A stretch of DNA of 13,574 nt from Prevotellaceae bacterium (GTDB taxonomy: Bacteria; Bacteroidota; Bacteroidia; Bacteroidales; Bacteroidaceae): positions 1-13,574 of the forward strand of contig JAJPZF010000170.1 in the NCBI GenBank assembly GCA_021204545.1. Reading direction: 5' to 3'. The position numbers were made by a program, and so were the translations under genes. Positions 1 through 6,934 of the stretch are shown one piece after another (positions within the stretch are counted from its first letter, which is position 1; every line of letters begins with the position of its first letter). The notes below the pieces were generated by a model. It saw nothing but the letters and a program-made list of their open reading frames with translations. It had not been told where the DNA came from and ran no database searches.

Positions 1-2
1 CG

Positions 3-536
3 TCCTCCTCCTCGAGCGGCATCTCCAGCCTTGTCTCGGGCTTGGTGAGCAATCTTCTTGGGGCGAACAAGCTCACGGTTGACAATCTTGTGGGCACGTG
101 GGACTACACGGAGCCTTGCATCGTGATGGAGAGCGACAACGTCCTGAGCAAGATAGGCGGCGACGTGGCGTCGAGCAAGATGGAGGACAAGCTCAGCGAG
201 TTTCTCGAGAAGGTAGGCTTCAAGCCGGGCTCTGTGGTGCTTCAGCTCGACGAGGACAAGACGGGCTCCATCACCATCGACGGCAAGAAGATAAGCGTCT
301 CGTGGGACGTTGACGACAGCAACGTCATCTTCACGATACTGAAGAAAGACCTGAGCATCAACGCCGACATCTCCAACGGCAGCCTGCAGCTGGCCATGAG
401 CATGGACAAGATGCTCGACCTCGTTGAGGCTGTCTGCAGCGGGGCGAGCAACATCGTGAGCAGCGCGAGCGTCCTGACCAACCTGCTGAGCAAGTACGAC
501 GGGCTTTACCTCGGGCTGAAGTTCTCGAAAGAGTAG
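3..536 (+). CDS. DUF4923-like (lipocalin-like) protein, 5' truncated
   Basis: The reading frame is open to the left edge, so the start codon and any signal peptide lie outside; 177 residues are visible, ending at TAG 534-536. It opens with a serine-rich stretch (SSSSSGISS), then NLLGANKLTVDNLVGTW, which I recognise as the entry to the DUF4923 lipocalin-like domain of Bacteroidales secreted proteins. Next come alternating polar and hydrophobic strands (SVVLQLDEDKTGSITIDGK, ISVSWDVDDSNVIFTI) and a C-terminal helix-rich part ending in YDGLYLGLKFSK, which is also typical of the family. Family members are about 190-210 residues with a signal peptide, so only about 20-30 residues are probably missing. 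The function is unknown; the fold suggests a small periplasmic beta-barrel-like binding protein. The TTG and GTG codons at 42 and 45 are not believable starts because the domain context continues upstream. It is followed by a hairpin-rich spacer and is probably not co-transcribed with mutA. Confidence 0.72.
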   Translation, partial: SSSSSGISSLVSGLVSNLLGANKLTVDNLVGTWDYTEPCIVMESDNVLSKIGGDVASSKMEDKLSEFLEKVGFKPGSVVLQLDEDKTGSITIDGKKISVSWDVDDSNVIFTILKKDLSINADISNGSLQLAMSMDKMLDLVEAVCSGASNIVSSASVLTNLLSKYDGLYLGLKFSKE

Positions 537-543
537 AGGCATC

Positions 544-584
544 TCCCCCCCCCCTCATCAGGGGGAGGGGGCGCTCTGCGCCCC
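544..584 (+). terminator. Possible terminator: two overlapping GC hairpins
   Basis: Just 7 nt after the stop at 536, a run of ten C (545-554) can pair with the G-rich strand 561-570, with one C-A mismatch and a TCATCA apex. Alternatively GGGGCGC (568-574) pairs with GCGCCCC (578-584) across a TCT loop. The two hairpins share 568-570, so they exclude each other. The tract after the second (TTCCGTTCCCTTT) is only partly T-rich, so intrinsic termination is plausible but not certain. Confidence 0.4.
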
Positions 585-630
585 TTCCGTTCCCTTTAGA
601 ATAGCTCTCCGGCTCGCCAGCCTCCCCCAA

Positions 631-649
631 CCCCTCCCTGAGGGAGGGG
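631..649. repeat. Perfect inverted repeat CCCCTCCC-TGA-GGGAGGGG
   Basis: Eight perfectly paired bases surround a 3-nt loop, preceded by CCTCCCCCAA. C-rich hairpins of this form recur between genes in many Bacteroidetes genomes. It could act as a second terminator or be a copy of an interspersed repeat. There is no T-tract after it. Confidence 0.5.
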
Positions 650-782
650 CTAAGAGCGGGCGGCGTAGAGCCTGCCGGCTTGCTTTCCTATACAACCCCT
701 TCGGGGCGGGCTACGCCATCGACCCCAGCCACGCTTGTTATGCCCCTTCGGCAAAAGCTCCGCTATGGGTCGCATTTGTTTC

Positions 783-798
783 GCAAGCTTAAGCTTGC
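783..798. repeat. 16-bp perfect palindrome upstream of mutA
   Basis: GCAAGCTTAAGCTTGC is a perfect palindrome with no loop. It touches the putative -33 element of the mutA promoter (TTG at 795-797), so it could be an operator. It could equally be a repeat relic: the related motif GCAAGCTTGC lies inside the hairpin at 8921-8938. Confidence 0.4.
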
Positions 799-824
799 CG
801 TATCAATTTCTTGCAGTACCTTCG
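795..824 (+). promoter_or_regulatory. Candidate promoter of mutAB
   Basis: TTG (795-797), a 19-nt spacer, and TACCTTCG (817-824) fit the Bacteroidetes primary-sigma pattern TTTG-N19-21-TAnnTTTG with one mismatch in the -7 box. This leaves a leader of roughly 30-35 nt before the ATG at 864. No Shine-Dalgarno sequence is visible; the leader is AT-rich (ATTATACTCATTAAATT), as is usual in Bacteroidetes. The assignment is an inference from the motif only. Confidence 0.42.
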
Positions 825-863
825 CGGCGTATTACAAGAACAACACATTATACTCATTAAATT

Positions 864-2711
864 ATGGCAGACAGGAAAGAAAAGCTTTTCTCTGACTTCA
901 CAGCCCCCACGCGGCAAGAGTGGATGGACAAGATCCTTGCCGACCTGAAGGGAGCTGACTATCAGAAGAAGATGGTGTGGAGAACCAACGAGGGGTTCTC
1001 GATGGAGCCGTTCTACAGGCGTGAGGACGTCGCTGAGCTTCCCCTTGTGAATGCGCTGCCCGGGGAGTTCCCCTACCTAAGGGGCAACAAGGCAGCGAGC
1101 AACGAGTGGCGTGTGAGGCAGGACATCGTCTGCCAAGACGCCAAGGAGGCTAACGCCAAGGCACTCGACCTGCTCAACCGCGGTGTTGACAGCCTGGGCT
1201 TCGTCATCCCCCGCGAGCAGGTGTCGGCAGACTTCCTCGAGACACTGCTCGAGGGCATCCACGTGGAGTGCGTAGAGCTTAACTTCCAGACCTGCCAGCG
1301 CAAGACGGCTGAGCTCGCAAGGCTGCTGGTGGCTTACCTTGAGAAGAAAGGAGCGGACCCCGAGAAGGTGGAAGGCTCTATTGCCTTCGACCCGCTGGAG
1401 AAGATGCTGACCCGCGGCAAGGACACAAGCGAGCTGCTCAGCGAGGCAAAGACCATCGTTGAGACACTGGCTGGCTTCCCCAAGCTCAGAGCCATAGCCG
1501 TGAATGCCTACAAGCTGACCGACGCAGGGGCGTACAGCTACCAAGAGCTCGGCTACGCCCTCGCCTGGGCTGTCGAGTACCTGCACCTGCTCACCGAGGC
1601 AGGCATAGCCCCCGAGGCGGCGGCAAGGAGCATCAAGTTCAACCTCGGCATAGGCGGCGTGTACTTCATGGAGATAGCAAAGCTCCGTGCCGCACGCTTG
1701 CTCTGGTCTGACATTGTCAAGGAGTACACCACGGATAAGGAGAGCGCCAAGATGCACGTCACGGCGCGCACCACCACCTTCAACCAGACACTCTTCGACT
1801 CGTACGTCAACCTGCTTCGCTCGCAGACGGAGACTATGAGCGCAGCCCTTGGCGGAGTGGAGAGCATTGTGGTCACCCCCTTCGACACGCCCTACGAGAC
1901 CCCGACTGACTTCGCCGAGCGCATAGCGCGCAACCAGCAGCTGCTGCTGAAGGACGAGTGCCACTTCGACCGCATAGTGGACGCTGCCGGCGGCTCTTAC
2001 TTCATAGAGAAGCTTACCGAGGCTCTCGCCCGGCAGGCGTGGAAGCTCTTCCTCAGCGTTGAGGAAGAGGGCGGCTTCCTTGCCCTGACAAAGGCAGGCA
2101 AGGTGCAGACCGTCATCAACGACACGAACGCGGCGCGCCACGCCAATGCGGGACGCAGCCGTGAGTTCCTGCTCGGCACGAACCAGTTCCCCAACTTCAC
2201 AGAGACGAGCGAGGGCAAGACCCCGATGGCGCAATGCTGCAAGTGCGAGAGCGAGACCTCAGGCATACCCGCCATCAAGGAGACACGCCTTGCGAGTGAC
2301 TTCGAGGCTCTGCGCCTGCACACCGAGAAGGCGGAGAAGGTGCCAGTTGCCTTTATGCTGACGATAGGCAACCTCGCCATGAGGCAGGCAAGGGCGCAGT
2401 TCAGCTGCAACTTCCTGCGCGCGGCAGGCTACACAGTGGTTGACAACCTCGGCTTCGGGACCGTGGAAGAGGGCGTGGACAAAGCCCTCGAGGCAAAGGC
2501 GGACATCGTGGTGATCTGCTCGAGCGACGACGAGTACGCCACCTACGCCATCCCGGCATTCAAGTACCTCGACGGCAGGGCTATGTTCGTGGTGGCAGGC
2601 AACCCCGCCTGCAGCGAGGAGCTTCGGGCGGCAGGGATAGAGAACTTCATCCACGTACGTGTTGACCAGTTGAAGACACTGAGAGAGTTTAACAATAAAT
2701 TGGGCATCTAA
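864..2711 (+). CDS. mutA: Methylmalonyl-CoA mutase, small (beta, non-catalytic) subunit
   Basis: This 615-residue protein is the usual size for the small subunit of bacterial heterodimeric methylmalonyl-CoA mutase. It pairs with MutB to interconvert succinyl-CoA and (R)-methylmalonyl-CoA in the cytoplasm, a step of the propionate pathway. A TIM-barrel-like mutase domain fills about residues 40-450; [17 protein letters not shown] (near residue 265) parallels the same segment of MutB. The C-terminal part (about 493-615, starting [18 protein letters not shown]) is a cobalamin-binding-like Rossmann domain. It lacks the DxHxxG motif of the catalytic subunit: the matching stretch reads [12 protein letters not shown], so it should not bind B12. 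This loss is normal for MutA. The ATG at 864 gives the standard N-terminus ([12 protein letters not shown]); no earlier in-frame start fits. The stop at 2709-2711 is 4 nt before mutB, so the two are co-transcribed. Ile codon ATA is used often despite high GC. Confidence 0.95.
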   Translation: MADRKEKLFSDFTAPTRQEWMDKILADLKGADYQKKMVWRTNEGFSMEPFYRREDVAELPLVNALPGEFPYLRGNKAASNEWRVRQDIVCQDAKEANAKALDLLNRGVDSLGFVIPREQVSADFLETLLEGIHVECVELNFQTCQRKTAELARLLVAYLEKKGADPEKVEGSIAFDPLEKMLTRGKDTSELLSEAKTIVETLAGFPKLRAIAVNAYKLTDAGAYSYQELGYALAWAVEYLHLLTEAGIAPEAAARSIKFNLGIGGVYFMEIAKLRAARLLWSDIVKEYTTDKESAKMHVTARTTTFNQTLFDSYVNLLRSQTETMSAALGGVESIVVTPFDTPYETPTDFAERIARNQQLLLKDECHFDRIVDAAGGSYFIEKLTEALARQAWKLFLSVEEEGGFLALTKAGKVQTVINDTNAARHANAGRSREFLLGTNQFPNFTETSEGKTPMAQCCKCESETSGIPAIKETRLASDFEALRLHTEKAEKVPVAFMLTIGNLAMRQARAQFSCNFLRAAGYTVVDNLGFGTVEEGVDKALEAKADIVVICSSDDEYATYAIPAFKYLDGRAMFVVAGNPACSEELRAAGIENFIHVRVDQLKTLREFNNKLGI

Positions 2712-2715
2712 GGCT

Positions 2716-4881
2716 ATGGCACGCAAGACATTCAACCAAATAGACATCTTCGCCGGCATAGAGGCGAAGGACGGCAAGCAGTGGCAAAGGGAGCAAGGCA
2801 TAACCGCCAACTGGAAAACTCCTGAGCAGATAGACATTCAGTCAGTATACACCAAGGAAGACCTTGAGGGAATGGAACACCTCGACTTCGCGGCGGGCAT
2901 TCCCCCTTACCTGCGTGGTCCCTACAGTATGATGTACCCCTTCCGCCCATGGACTATCCGTCAGTACGCAGGCTTCTCGACGGCTGAGGAGAGCAACGCC
3001 TTCTACCGCCGCAACCTCGCCTCAGGGCAGAAGGGCTTGTCCGTGGCGTTCGACCTCCCCACGCATCGTGGCTACGACCCCGACAACCAGCGTGTGGTAG
3101 GCGACGTGGGCAAGGCGGGCGTGTCCATCTGCTCTGTTGAGAACATGAAGGTGCTCTTCGACGGCATCCCCTTGAGCAAGATGTCCGTCTCGATGACCAT
3201 GAACGGGGCGGTGCTGCCCGTGCTTGCCTTCTACATCAACGCAGGGCTGGAGCAGGGAGCTAAGCTGGAGGAGATGGCGGGGACGATACAGAACGACATC
3301 CTGAAGGAGTTCATGGTCAGGAACACCTACATCTATCCCCCCTCGTTCTCGATGAAGATCATAGCCGACATCTTCGAGTTCACAAGCCAGAAGATGCCTA
3401 AGTTCAACAGCATCTCCATCTCAGGCTACCACATGCAGGAGGCAGGAGCCACGGCGGACATAGAGCTTGCCTACACCCTGGCTGACGGCATAGACTACCT
3501 GCGCACGGGCATCAACGCAGGCATCGACGTGGATGCCTTCGCCCCCCGCCTGTCCTTCTTCTGGGCTATAGGCGTTAACCACTTCATGGAGATAGCAAAG
3601 ATGAGGGCAGGGCGCTTGCTGTGGGCGAAGATAGTGAAGAGCTTCGGTGCGAAGAACCCCAAGTCGATGGCACTGCGCACGCACTCGCAGACATCAGGCT
3701 GGTCGCTCACTGAGCAGGACCCCTTCAACAACGTGGGGCGCACCTGCATCGAGGCTATGGCGGCAGTGCTGGGGCACACCCAGTCGCTCCACACCAACGC
3801 CCTCGACGAGGCCATCGCGCTTCCCACCGACTTCTCCGCCCGCATAGCACGCAACACGCAGATATACATACAGAACGAGACGCAGGTGTGCAAGCACATC
3901 GACCCGTGGGCAGGCTCTTACTACGTGGAGAAGCTCACTCAGGAGCTGTACCACAAGGCGTGGGAGCACATCCAGGAGATAGAGAAACTGGGCGGCATGG
4001 CTAAGGCCATAGAGACGGGGCTGCCCAAGATGCGCATAGAGGAGGCTGCCGCCCGCACACAGGCCCGCATAGACTCGGGCGTGCAGACCATAGTGGGCGT
4101 GAACAAGTACCGCCTCGACCACGAGGACCCCATCGACATCCTTGAGATAGACAACACGGCAGTGCGCAAGGAGCAGGAGGAGAACCTCGCCAAGCTGCGC
4201 GGCGAGCGGGACGAGGCGCAGGTAAGGGCTGACCTAAGGGAGATAACGGAGTGCGTGCGTGAGTTCAACGAGGGCAAGAAGAGCGAGAAGAATCTTCTGG
4301 AGCTTGCCGTGAAGGCTGCGGGGCATCGTGCTACCTTAGGCGAGATAAGCGACGCCTGCGAGGAGGTTGTGGGCAGGTATAAGGCAATCATAAGGACGAT
4401 ATCAGGAGTGTACAGCAAGGAAAGCAAGAGCGACAAGGACTTCGAGGAAGCCTGCCGTCTCACCGAGGAGTATGCCCGCAAGGAGGGCAGGCGACCGCGC
4501 ATAATGGTGGCTAAGATGGGGCAGGACGGGCACGACCGTGGTGCCAAGGTGGTGGCTACGGGTTATGCCGACTGCGGCTTCGACGTTGACATGGGCCCGC
4601 TCTTCCAGACGCCCGCCGAGGCTGCCCGCGAGGCTGTGGAGAACGACGTTAACGTTGTGGGGGCGAGTTCGCTTGCCGCTGGGCATAAGACCCTCGTCCC
4701 CCAGCTCATAGAGGAGCTGAGGCGGCTCGGCAGGGACGACATCATGGTCATAGCCGGGGGCGTTATCCCCGCGCAGGACTACGACTTCCTCTTTGAGGCG
4801 GGAGTGGCCGCCATCTTCGGCCCCGGCACGTCGGTGGCCAAGGCCGCCTGCGAGATAATGAGTCTGCTGCTCGACAAGTAG
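2716..4881 (+). CDS. mutB: Methylmalonyl-CoA mutase, large (alpha, catalytic) subunit
   Basis: The protein has 721 residues, close to the 728 of the Propionibacterium enzyme, which it follows almost throughout. It carries the adenosylcobalamin-dependent isomerase activity (succinyl-CoA to methylmalonyl-CoA and back). The substrate barrel has the family blocks [64 protein letters not shown] (His239, matching the active-site His244 of the Propionibacterium protein), [11 protein letters not shown] and [14 protein letters not shown]. The C-terminal B12 domain carries [10 protein letters not shown], with His606 as the lower axial cobalt ligand, and later GASSLAAGH and AGGVIP. All key elements are intact. 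The start ATG at 2716 gives [12 protein letters not shown], 4 nt after mutA. No epimerase, decarboxylase or MeaB-type chaperone gene follows; a strong terminator at 4916-4950 closes the unit. The alternative, a related mutase such as isobutyryl-CoA mutase, is unlikely given the near-identity of the substrate-binding blocks. Confidence 0.97.
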   Translation: MARKTFNQIDIFAGIEAKDGKQWQREQGITANWKTPEQIDIQSVYTKEDLEGMEHLDFAAGIPPYLRGPYSMMYPFRPWTIRQYAGFSTAEESNAFYRRNLASGQKGLSVAFDLPTHRGYDPDNQRVVGDVGKAGVSICSVENMKVLFDGIPLSKMSVSMTMNGAVLPVLAFYINAGLEQGAKLEEMAGTIQNDILKEFMVRNTYIYPPSFSMKIIADIFEFTSQKMPKFNSISISGYHMQEAGATADIELAYTLADGIDYLRTGINAGIDVDAFAPRLSFFWAIGVNHFMEIAKMRAGRLLWAKIVKSFGAKNPKSMALRTHSQTSGWSLTEQDPFNNVGRTCIEAMAAVLGHTQSLHTNALDEAIALPTDFSARIARNTQIYIQNETQVCKHIDPWAGSYYVEKLTQELYHKAWEHIQEIEKLGGMAKAIETGLPKMRIEEAAARTQARIDSGVQTIVGVNKYRLDHEDPIDILEIDNTAVRKEQEENLAKLRGERDEAQVRADLREITECVREFNEGKKSEKNLLELAVKAAGHRATLGEISDACEEVVGRYKAIIRTISGVYSKESKSDKDFEEACRLTEEYARKEGRRPRIMVAKMGQDGHDRGAKVVATGYADCGFDVDMGPLFQTPAEAAREAVENDVNVVGASSLAAGHKTLVPQLIEELRRLGRDDIMVIAGGVIPAQDYDFLFEAGVAAIFGPGTSVAKAACEIMSLLLDK

Positions 4882-4915
4882 AAAGGCAGCTCTTCCCTAT
4901 ACATTATATTATATT

Positions 4916-4950
4916 GAGGCTCGGCGACCGTGTGTTGTCGAGCCTCTTTA
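4916..4950 (+). terminator. Rho-independent terminator of mutAB
   Basis: GAGGCTCG (4916-4923) pairs perfectly with CGAGCCTC (4939-4946). The stem continues inward through GCGAC and GTTGT with two G-U pairs, giving about 13 pairs and a CGTGT loop. TTTA follows directly. It lies 34 nt after the mutB stop, with an AT-rich run (ATTATATTATATT) just upstream. Confidence 0.75.
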
Positions 4951-4982
4951 GTTATCGTTGCGCTGGTATAAGGGGCGCAGGA

Positions 4983-5002
4983 CAACCCATCGCAATGGGT
5001 TG
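4983..5002. repeat. Hairpin CAACCCAT-CGCA-ATGGGTTG
   Basis: Eight perfect pairs with a 4-nt loop. It shares the CAACCC...GGGTTG design with the three hairpins at 5077-5142 and may belong to the same repeat family. It lies downstream of the mutB terminator, so it would be transcribed only on readthrough or from an unseen promoter. Confidence 0.55.
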
Positions 5003-5020
5003 CCTGGCGATGGTATAATG

Positions 5021-5073
5021 GGAACCATGATAGGTGTTATAGAGGGACCGTGAAAGGTACTATACAGGAACCG
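5021..5073. repeat. 23-bp imperfect tandem repeat, about 2.3 copies
   Basis: Copy 1 is 5021-5043, copy 2 is 5044-5066, and a third begins at 5067 (GGAACCG). The pattern is GG(A/G)ACC(A/G)TGA(A/T)AGGT followed by two variable bases, TATA, and (G/C)A. Copies 1 and 2 agree at 17 of 23 positions. The block runs directly into the 24-bp hairpin repeats. I know of no function for it. Confidence 0.6.
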
Positions 5074-5076
5074 AAC

Positions 5077-5142
5077 AACCCCACCCGTGGGGTTCAGGAC
5101 ACCCCCACCCGTGGGGTTCAGGACACCCCCACCCGTGGGGTT
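5077..5142. repeat. Three tandem CCCCACCCGTGGGG hairpins, 24-bp period
   Basis: The unit is CCCCACCCGTGGGGTT plus an 8-nt linker, CAGGACAC. Copies start at 5079, 5103 and 5127; the first two are identical over 24 bp and the third matches over 16 bp, then diverges. Each copy is a 6-8-pair GC-rich stem (CCCCAC/GTGGGG) with a tiny loop. There are no unique spacers between copies, so it is not CRISPR. Confidence 0.8.
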
Positions 5143-5225
5143 GTGTGACGATGGTATTACCGGCGTGACGAAGGGTAGCTTAGGCAAGTAACGGTCCTTA
5201 GCCTATACTTTACGCGGGAATTGTG

Positions 5226-5233
5226 TAACTTTG
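5226..5233 (+). promoter_or_regulatory. Candidate -7 element of the lipoprotein-ABC operon
   Basis: TAACTTTG fits the Bacteroidetes -7 consensus TAnnTTTG exactly and lies 47 nt before the chosen ATG at 5281. No clear TTG or TTTG -33 box is seen at the expected 19-21 nt spacing (the region is GCCTATACTTTAC), so the upstream half is weak. Confidence 0.45.
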
Positions 5234-5280
5234 CGGGCGCAAGCTTTCGGAGTATGATAACTGATATAAAGCTCAGTCGA

Positions 5281-6930
5281 ATGAAGAAGATACTATTGAG
5301 AACGTGCCTCTGCCTCTGTGCGGCCCTGTCGCTCGCTGGCTGCTCGAGGCAGAACAAGATGCAGGAGCTGCTGGGGCAGATACCCGAGGATGTTGACATG
5401 GTGGTTGTGGGAGACGCGAAGGCAGTGCTGGAGTCGGCAGGTTTTAAGGTAAACGGCCAGGATGTGAAGCTCCCCTCTTACCTGAGGGACGCCTTGGGCG
5501 AGGGGGCTATGGAGGATGTGGACGAGCTGAGGTCGCTGCTAAAGCGTAGTGGCATAGAGCTTGAGGCTTGCGCCCTCAGTATGAGCTACAGGGACGAGCG
5601 CCCCATCGTGGTCTTCGCCCTTAGCGACGCAGACAAGTTCCTTAAGGCCATCAAGGGCGAGGGCTTCCGAAAGACGCGTGAGGACGAGGGCGTGAAGTAC
5701 TACAGGAAGACGGTGTACGAGTCGACGTATGACCCCTCTTACAACGACTACGGCTACATCGCGGTGAACGGGAAGTACGCCTATTGGATAGAGAGTGTGT
5801 GGGCAGGCTCTTTGTTCGACGCTGAGCGTACGCTGGGGCGCATGATATCGGAGGCGAAGGAGAGTCCTTTCTCGAAGACGGGCTACGCGAAGTACATCAC
5901 GAAGGGCAACGCGGCGGGTGCTGCCTTCCGCGTTCCCCAAGGCGTGAGGCAGGACATGAGGGACAAGGGTTTCCCCTCGAAGCTGGTAGAGGCGCTCGAC
6001 GGTGTGGTGTGCCTTAAGGGCGACCTCTGTGAGGGCGAGGCGAAGGTAAGGCTTAGGCTCTACGACGAGGACGGCAGCCCGAGGAAGTATGCCGGCAAGG
6101 GCGGTCTTGTGGACTTGGGCGCTAAGGTGAACCCCGACGCTCTCTCCTACCTGGGCAAGGATGAGTTCCTTGTGGCTGCCCTGAGCCTCAAGGACGTGGA
6201 CTTGGACGAGTGCCTTGACGTGGTGGCGGAGATGGCGGAGCTGACGAGGAGCGACAGGGCGGCGCTGTCGGCAGTGTCGTCTTACCTGGGCAGGCTGGAC
6301 GGCACGATGGCGATAGGCGTGGGTCTGGCTAACGGTCTCTCCTCTGTTAAGAAGGCCAAGGAAGGCAGGGGCGTTATGGAGGAGGTGCCCCTCACGATAG
6401 TGTGCGAGACGAAGGAGGGCAAGGCGAAGGGGCTTCTCAGCGACCTTGAGGGACTGCTCGAGGCTGGAGGCATTGACTACGACGGCACCTCCTCGGGGCT
6501 GTCGGTCACCATCCCCACTGTTGGGAGCATATACGCCGAGGCGAAGGACAACGTGGTGGTGCTCTCTAACCGTCCGATAAGCAAGAAGGGCGAGAACCCG
6601 GCGGTGAAGAGCGTGGACTTCGGCAAGAGCATGTCCACCGTAGCCGCGGTGCTTGGCAAGGGCAACCCCCTTGCGGAAGACTTGGGGCTGGACGGCGGGG
6701 TGGAGCTGGAGCTGAGCCTCGACGCTGAGGAGCTGGAGCTGAGCCTTGTCCTTGGCATGGACGGGGGCAAGGGCGCTGGCATCGTGGAGAAGGTGGCGCG
6801 GGCGTGCCTCAGGATGGCGAGCCGCCCAGACGAGCTGGAGGAGCTGCTCGGCGGCGGCGACTATGACTACGACTACGACTTTGATGATGTCGCCCTTGAC
6901 ACTGTGGCGGCGGAGGATGACTGGGATTAA
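5281..6930 (+). CDS. Envelope lipoprotein, DUF4836-like, with acidic tail
   Basis: The 549-residue protein starts with a lipoprotein signal peptide (MKKILLRTCLCLCAALSLAGC; lipobox LAGC, lipidated Cys21). Residues after the Cys (SRQNK) lack the acidic surface-export signal of Bacteroidetes, so a periplasm-facing anchor is more likely. The body suggests two related halves: one opens IPEDVDMVVVGDAKAVLESAG (near 35) and the other VNPDALSYLGKDEFLVAALS (near 280). This resembles DUF4836 proteins of Bacteroidales, but the assignment is from memory of the pattern. It ends in an acidic tail with DYDYDYDFDD at 527-536, encoded by repeated GACTAY hexamers. The ATG at 5281 is chosen because it puts the signal peptide at the N-terminus; in-frame ATG 5254 and TTG 5221 would add charged or unlikely residues. 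The next gene starts 4 nt after its stop, so it probably works with the ABC pair. No catalytic motif is seen. Confidence 0.72.
   Translation: MKKILLRTCLCLCAALSLAGCSRQNKMQELLGQIPEDVDMVVVGDAKAVLESAGFKVNGQDVKLPSYLRDALGEGAMEDVDELRSLLKRSGIELEACALSMSYRDERPIVVFALSDADKFLKAIKGEGFRKTREDEGVKYYRKTVYESTYDPSYNDYGYIAVNGKYAYWIESVWAGSLFDAERTLGRMISEAKESPFSKTGYAKYITKGNAAGAAFRVPQGVRQDMRDKGFPSKLVEALDGVVCLKGDLCEGEAKVRLRLYDEDGSPRKYAGKGGLVDLGAKVNPDALSYLGKDEFLVAALSLKDVDLDECLDVVAEMAELTRSDRAALSAVSSYLGRLDGTMAIGVGLANGLSSVKKAKEGRGVMEEVPLTIVCETKEGKAKGLLSDLEGLLEAGGIDYDGTSSGLSVTIPTVGSIYAEAKDNVVVLSNRPISKKGENPAVKSVDFGKSMSTVAAVLGKGNPLAEDLGLDGGVELELSLDAEELELSLVLGMDGGKGAGIVEKVARACLRMASRPDELEELLGGGDYDYDYDFDDVALDTVAAEDDWD
6859..6888 (+). 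repeat. GACTAY hexanucleotide repeat encoding an acidic Asp-Tyr tract
   Basis: GACTAT GACTAC GACTAC GACTTT GATGAT encodes DYDYDYDFDD, residues 527-536 of the lipoprotein. It is a short in-frame repeat that could change length by slippage without breaking the frame. Confidence 0.6.
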
Positions 6931-6934
6931 GGTT

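Larger units (their letters stand above)
537..863. other. Hairpin-rich spacer between the DUF4923-like gene and mutA
   Basis: This spacer has no convincing gene. It holds C/G-run hairpins (544-584 and 631-649), a CCCC-TTC-GGGG hairpin at 696-706 set between the inverted pair GGCGTAG (662-668) and CTACGCC (711-717), a perfect 16-bp palindrome GCAAGCTTAAGCTTGC (783-798), and a candidate promoter for mutA (795-824). The style resembles the short interspersed hairpin sequences common in Bacteroidales intergenic DNA. A 71-codon open frame at 680-895 crosses the palindrome and runs into mutA out of frame; it is not considered real. Confidence 0.6.
4882..5280. other. Repeat-bearing spacer after mutB
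   Basis: This spacer has no convincing gene. In order it holds the mutB terminator (4916-4950), a CAACCCAT/ATGGGTTG hairpin (4983-5002), a 23-bp imperfect tandem repeat (5021-5073), three 24-bp-spaced AACCCC/GGGGTT hairpins (5077-5142), and a candidate promoter (-7 box 5226-5233). The motif CGnTGGTATnA occurs three times: 4961, 5008 and 5149, the last two flanking the tandem blocks. Confidence 0.65.

Noticed and set aside
680-895. Small gene just before mutA
   Set aside because: It crosses the palindrome and the candidate promoter, overlaps the mutA start out of frame, and its translation resembles no protein I know.
1077-2234. Open frame of 385 codons on the minus strand
   Set aside because: It is antisense to mutA, whose protein family is certain; the translation shows no domain and the frame follows from codon bias in mutA.
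864-2711. MutA lacking the DxHxxG cobalamin motif as a sign of decay
   Set aside because: The small subunit of heterodimeric methylmalonyl-CoA mutases normally lacks this motif; MutB carries it.
5077-5142. Possible CRISPR array
   Set aside because: The copies are directly tandem with the same linker and no unique spacers, and there are only three.
5221-5280. Earlier in-frame starts for the lipoprotein (TTG 5221, ATG 5254)
   Set aside because: They would bury the signal peptide behind extra residues, and the TTG start falls upstream of and in the candidate -7 box.
6746-6934. N-terminal extension of the ABC ATPase into the lipoprotein gene
   Set aside because: The added residues are out-of-frame translation of the lipoprotein's end and are not ATPase-like; ATG 6935 gives a normal N-terminus.
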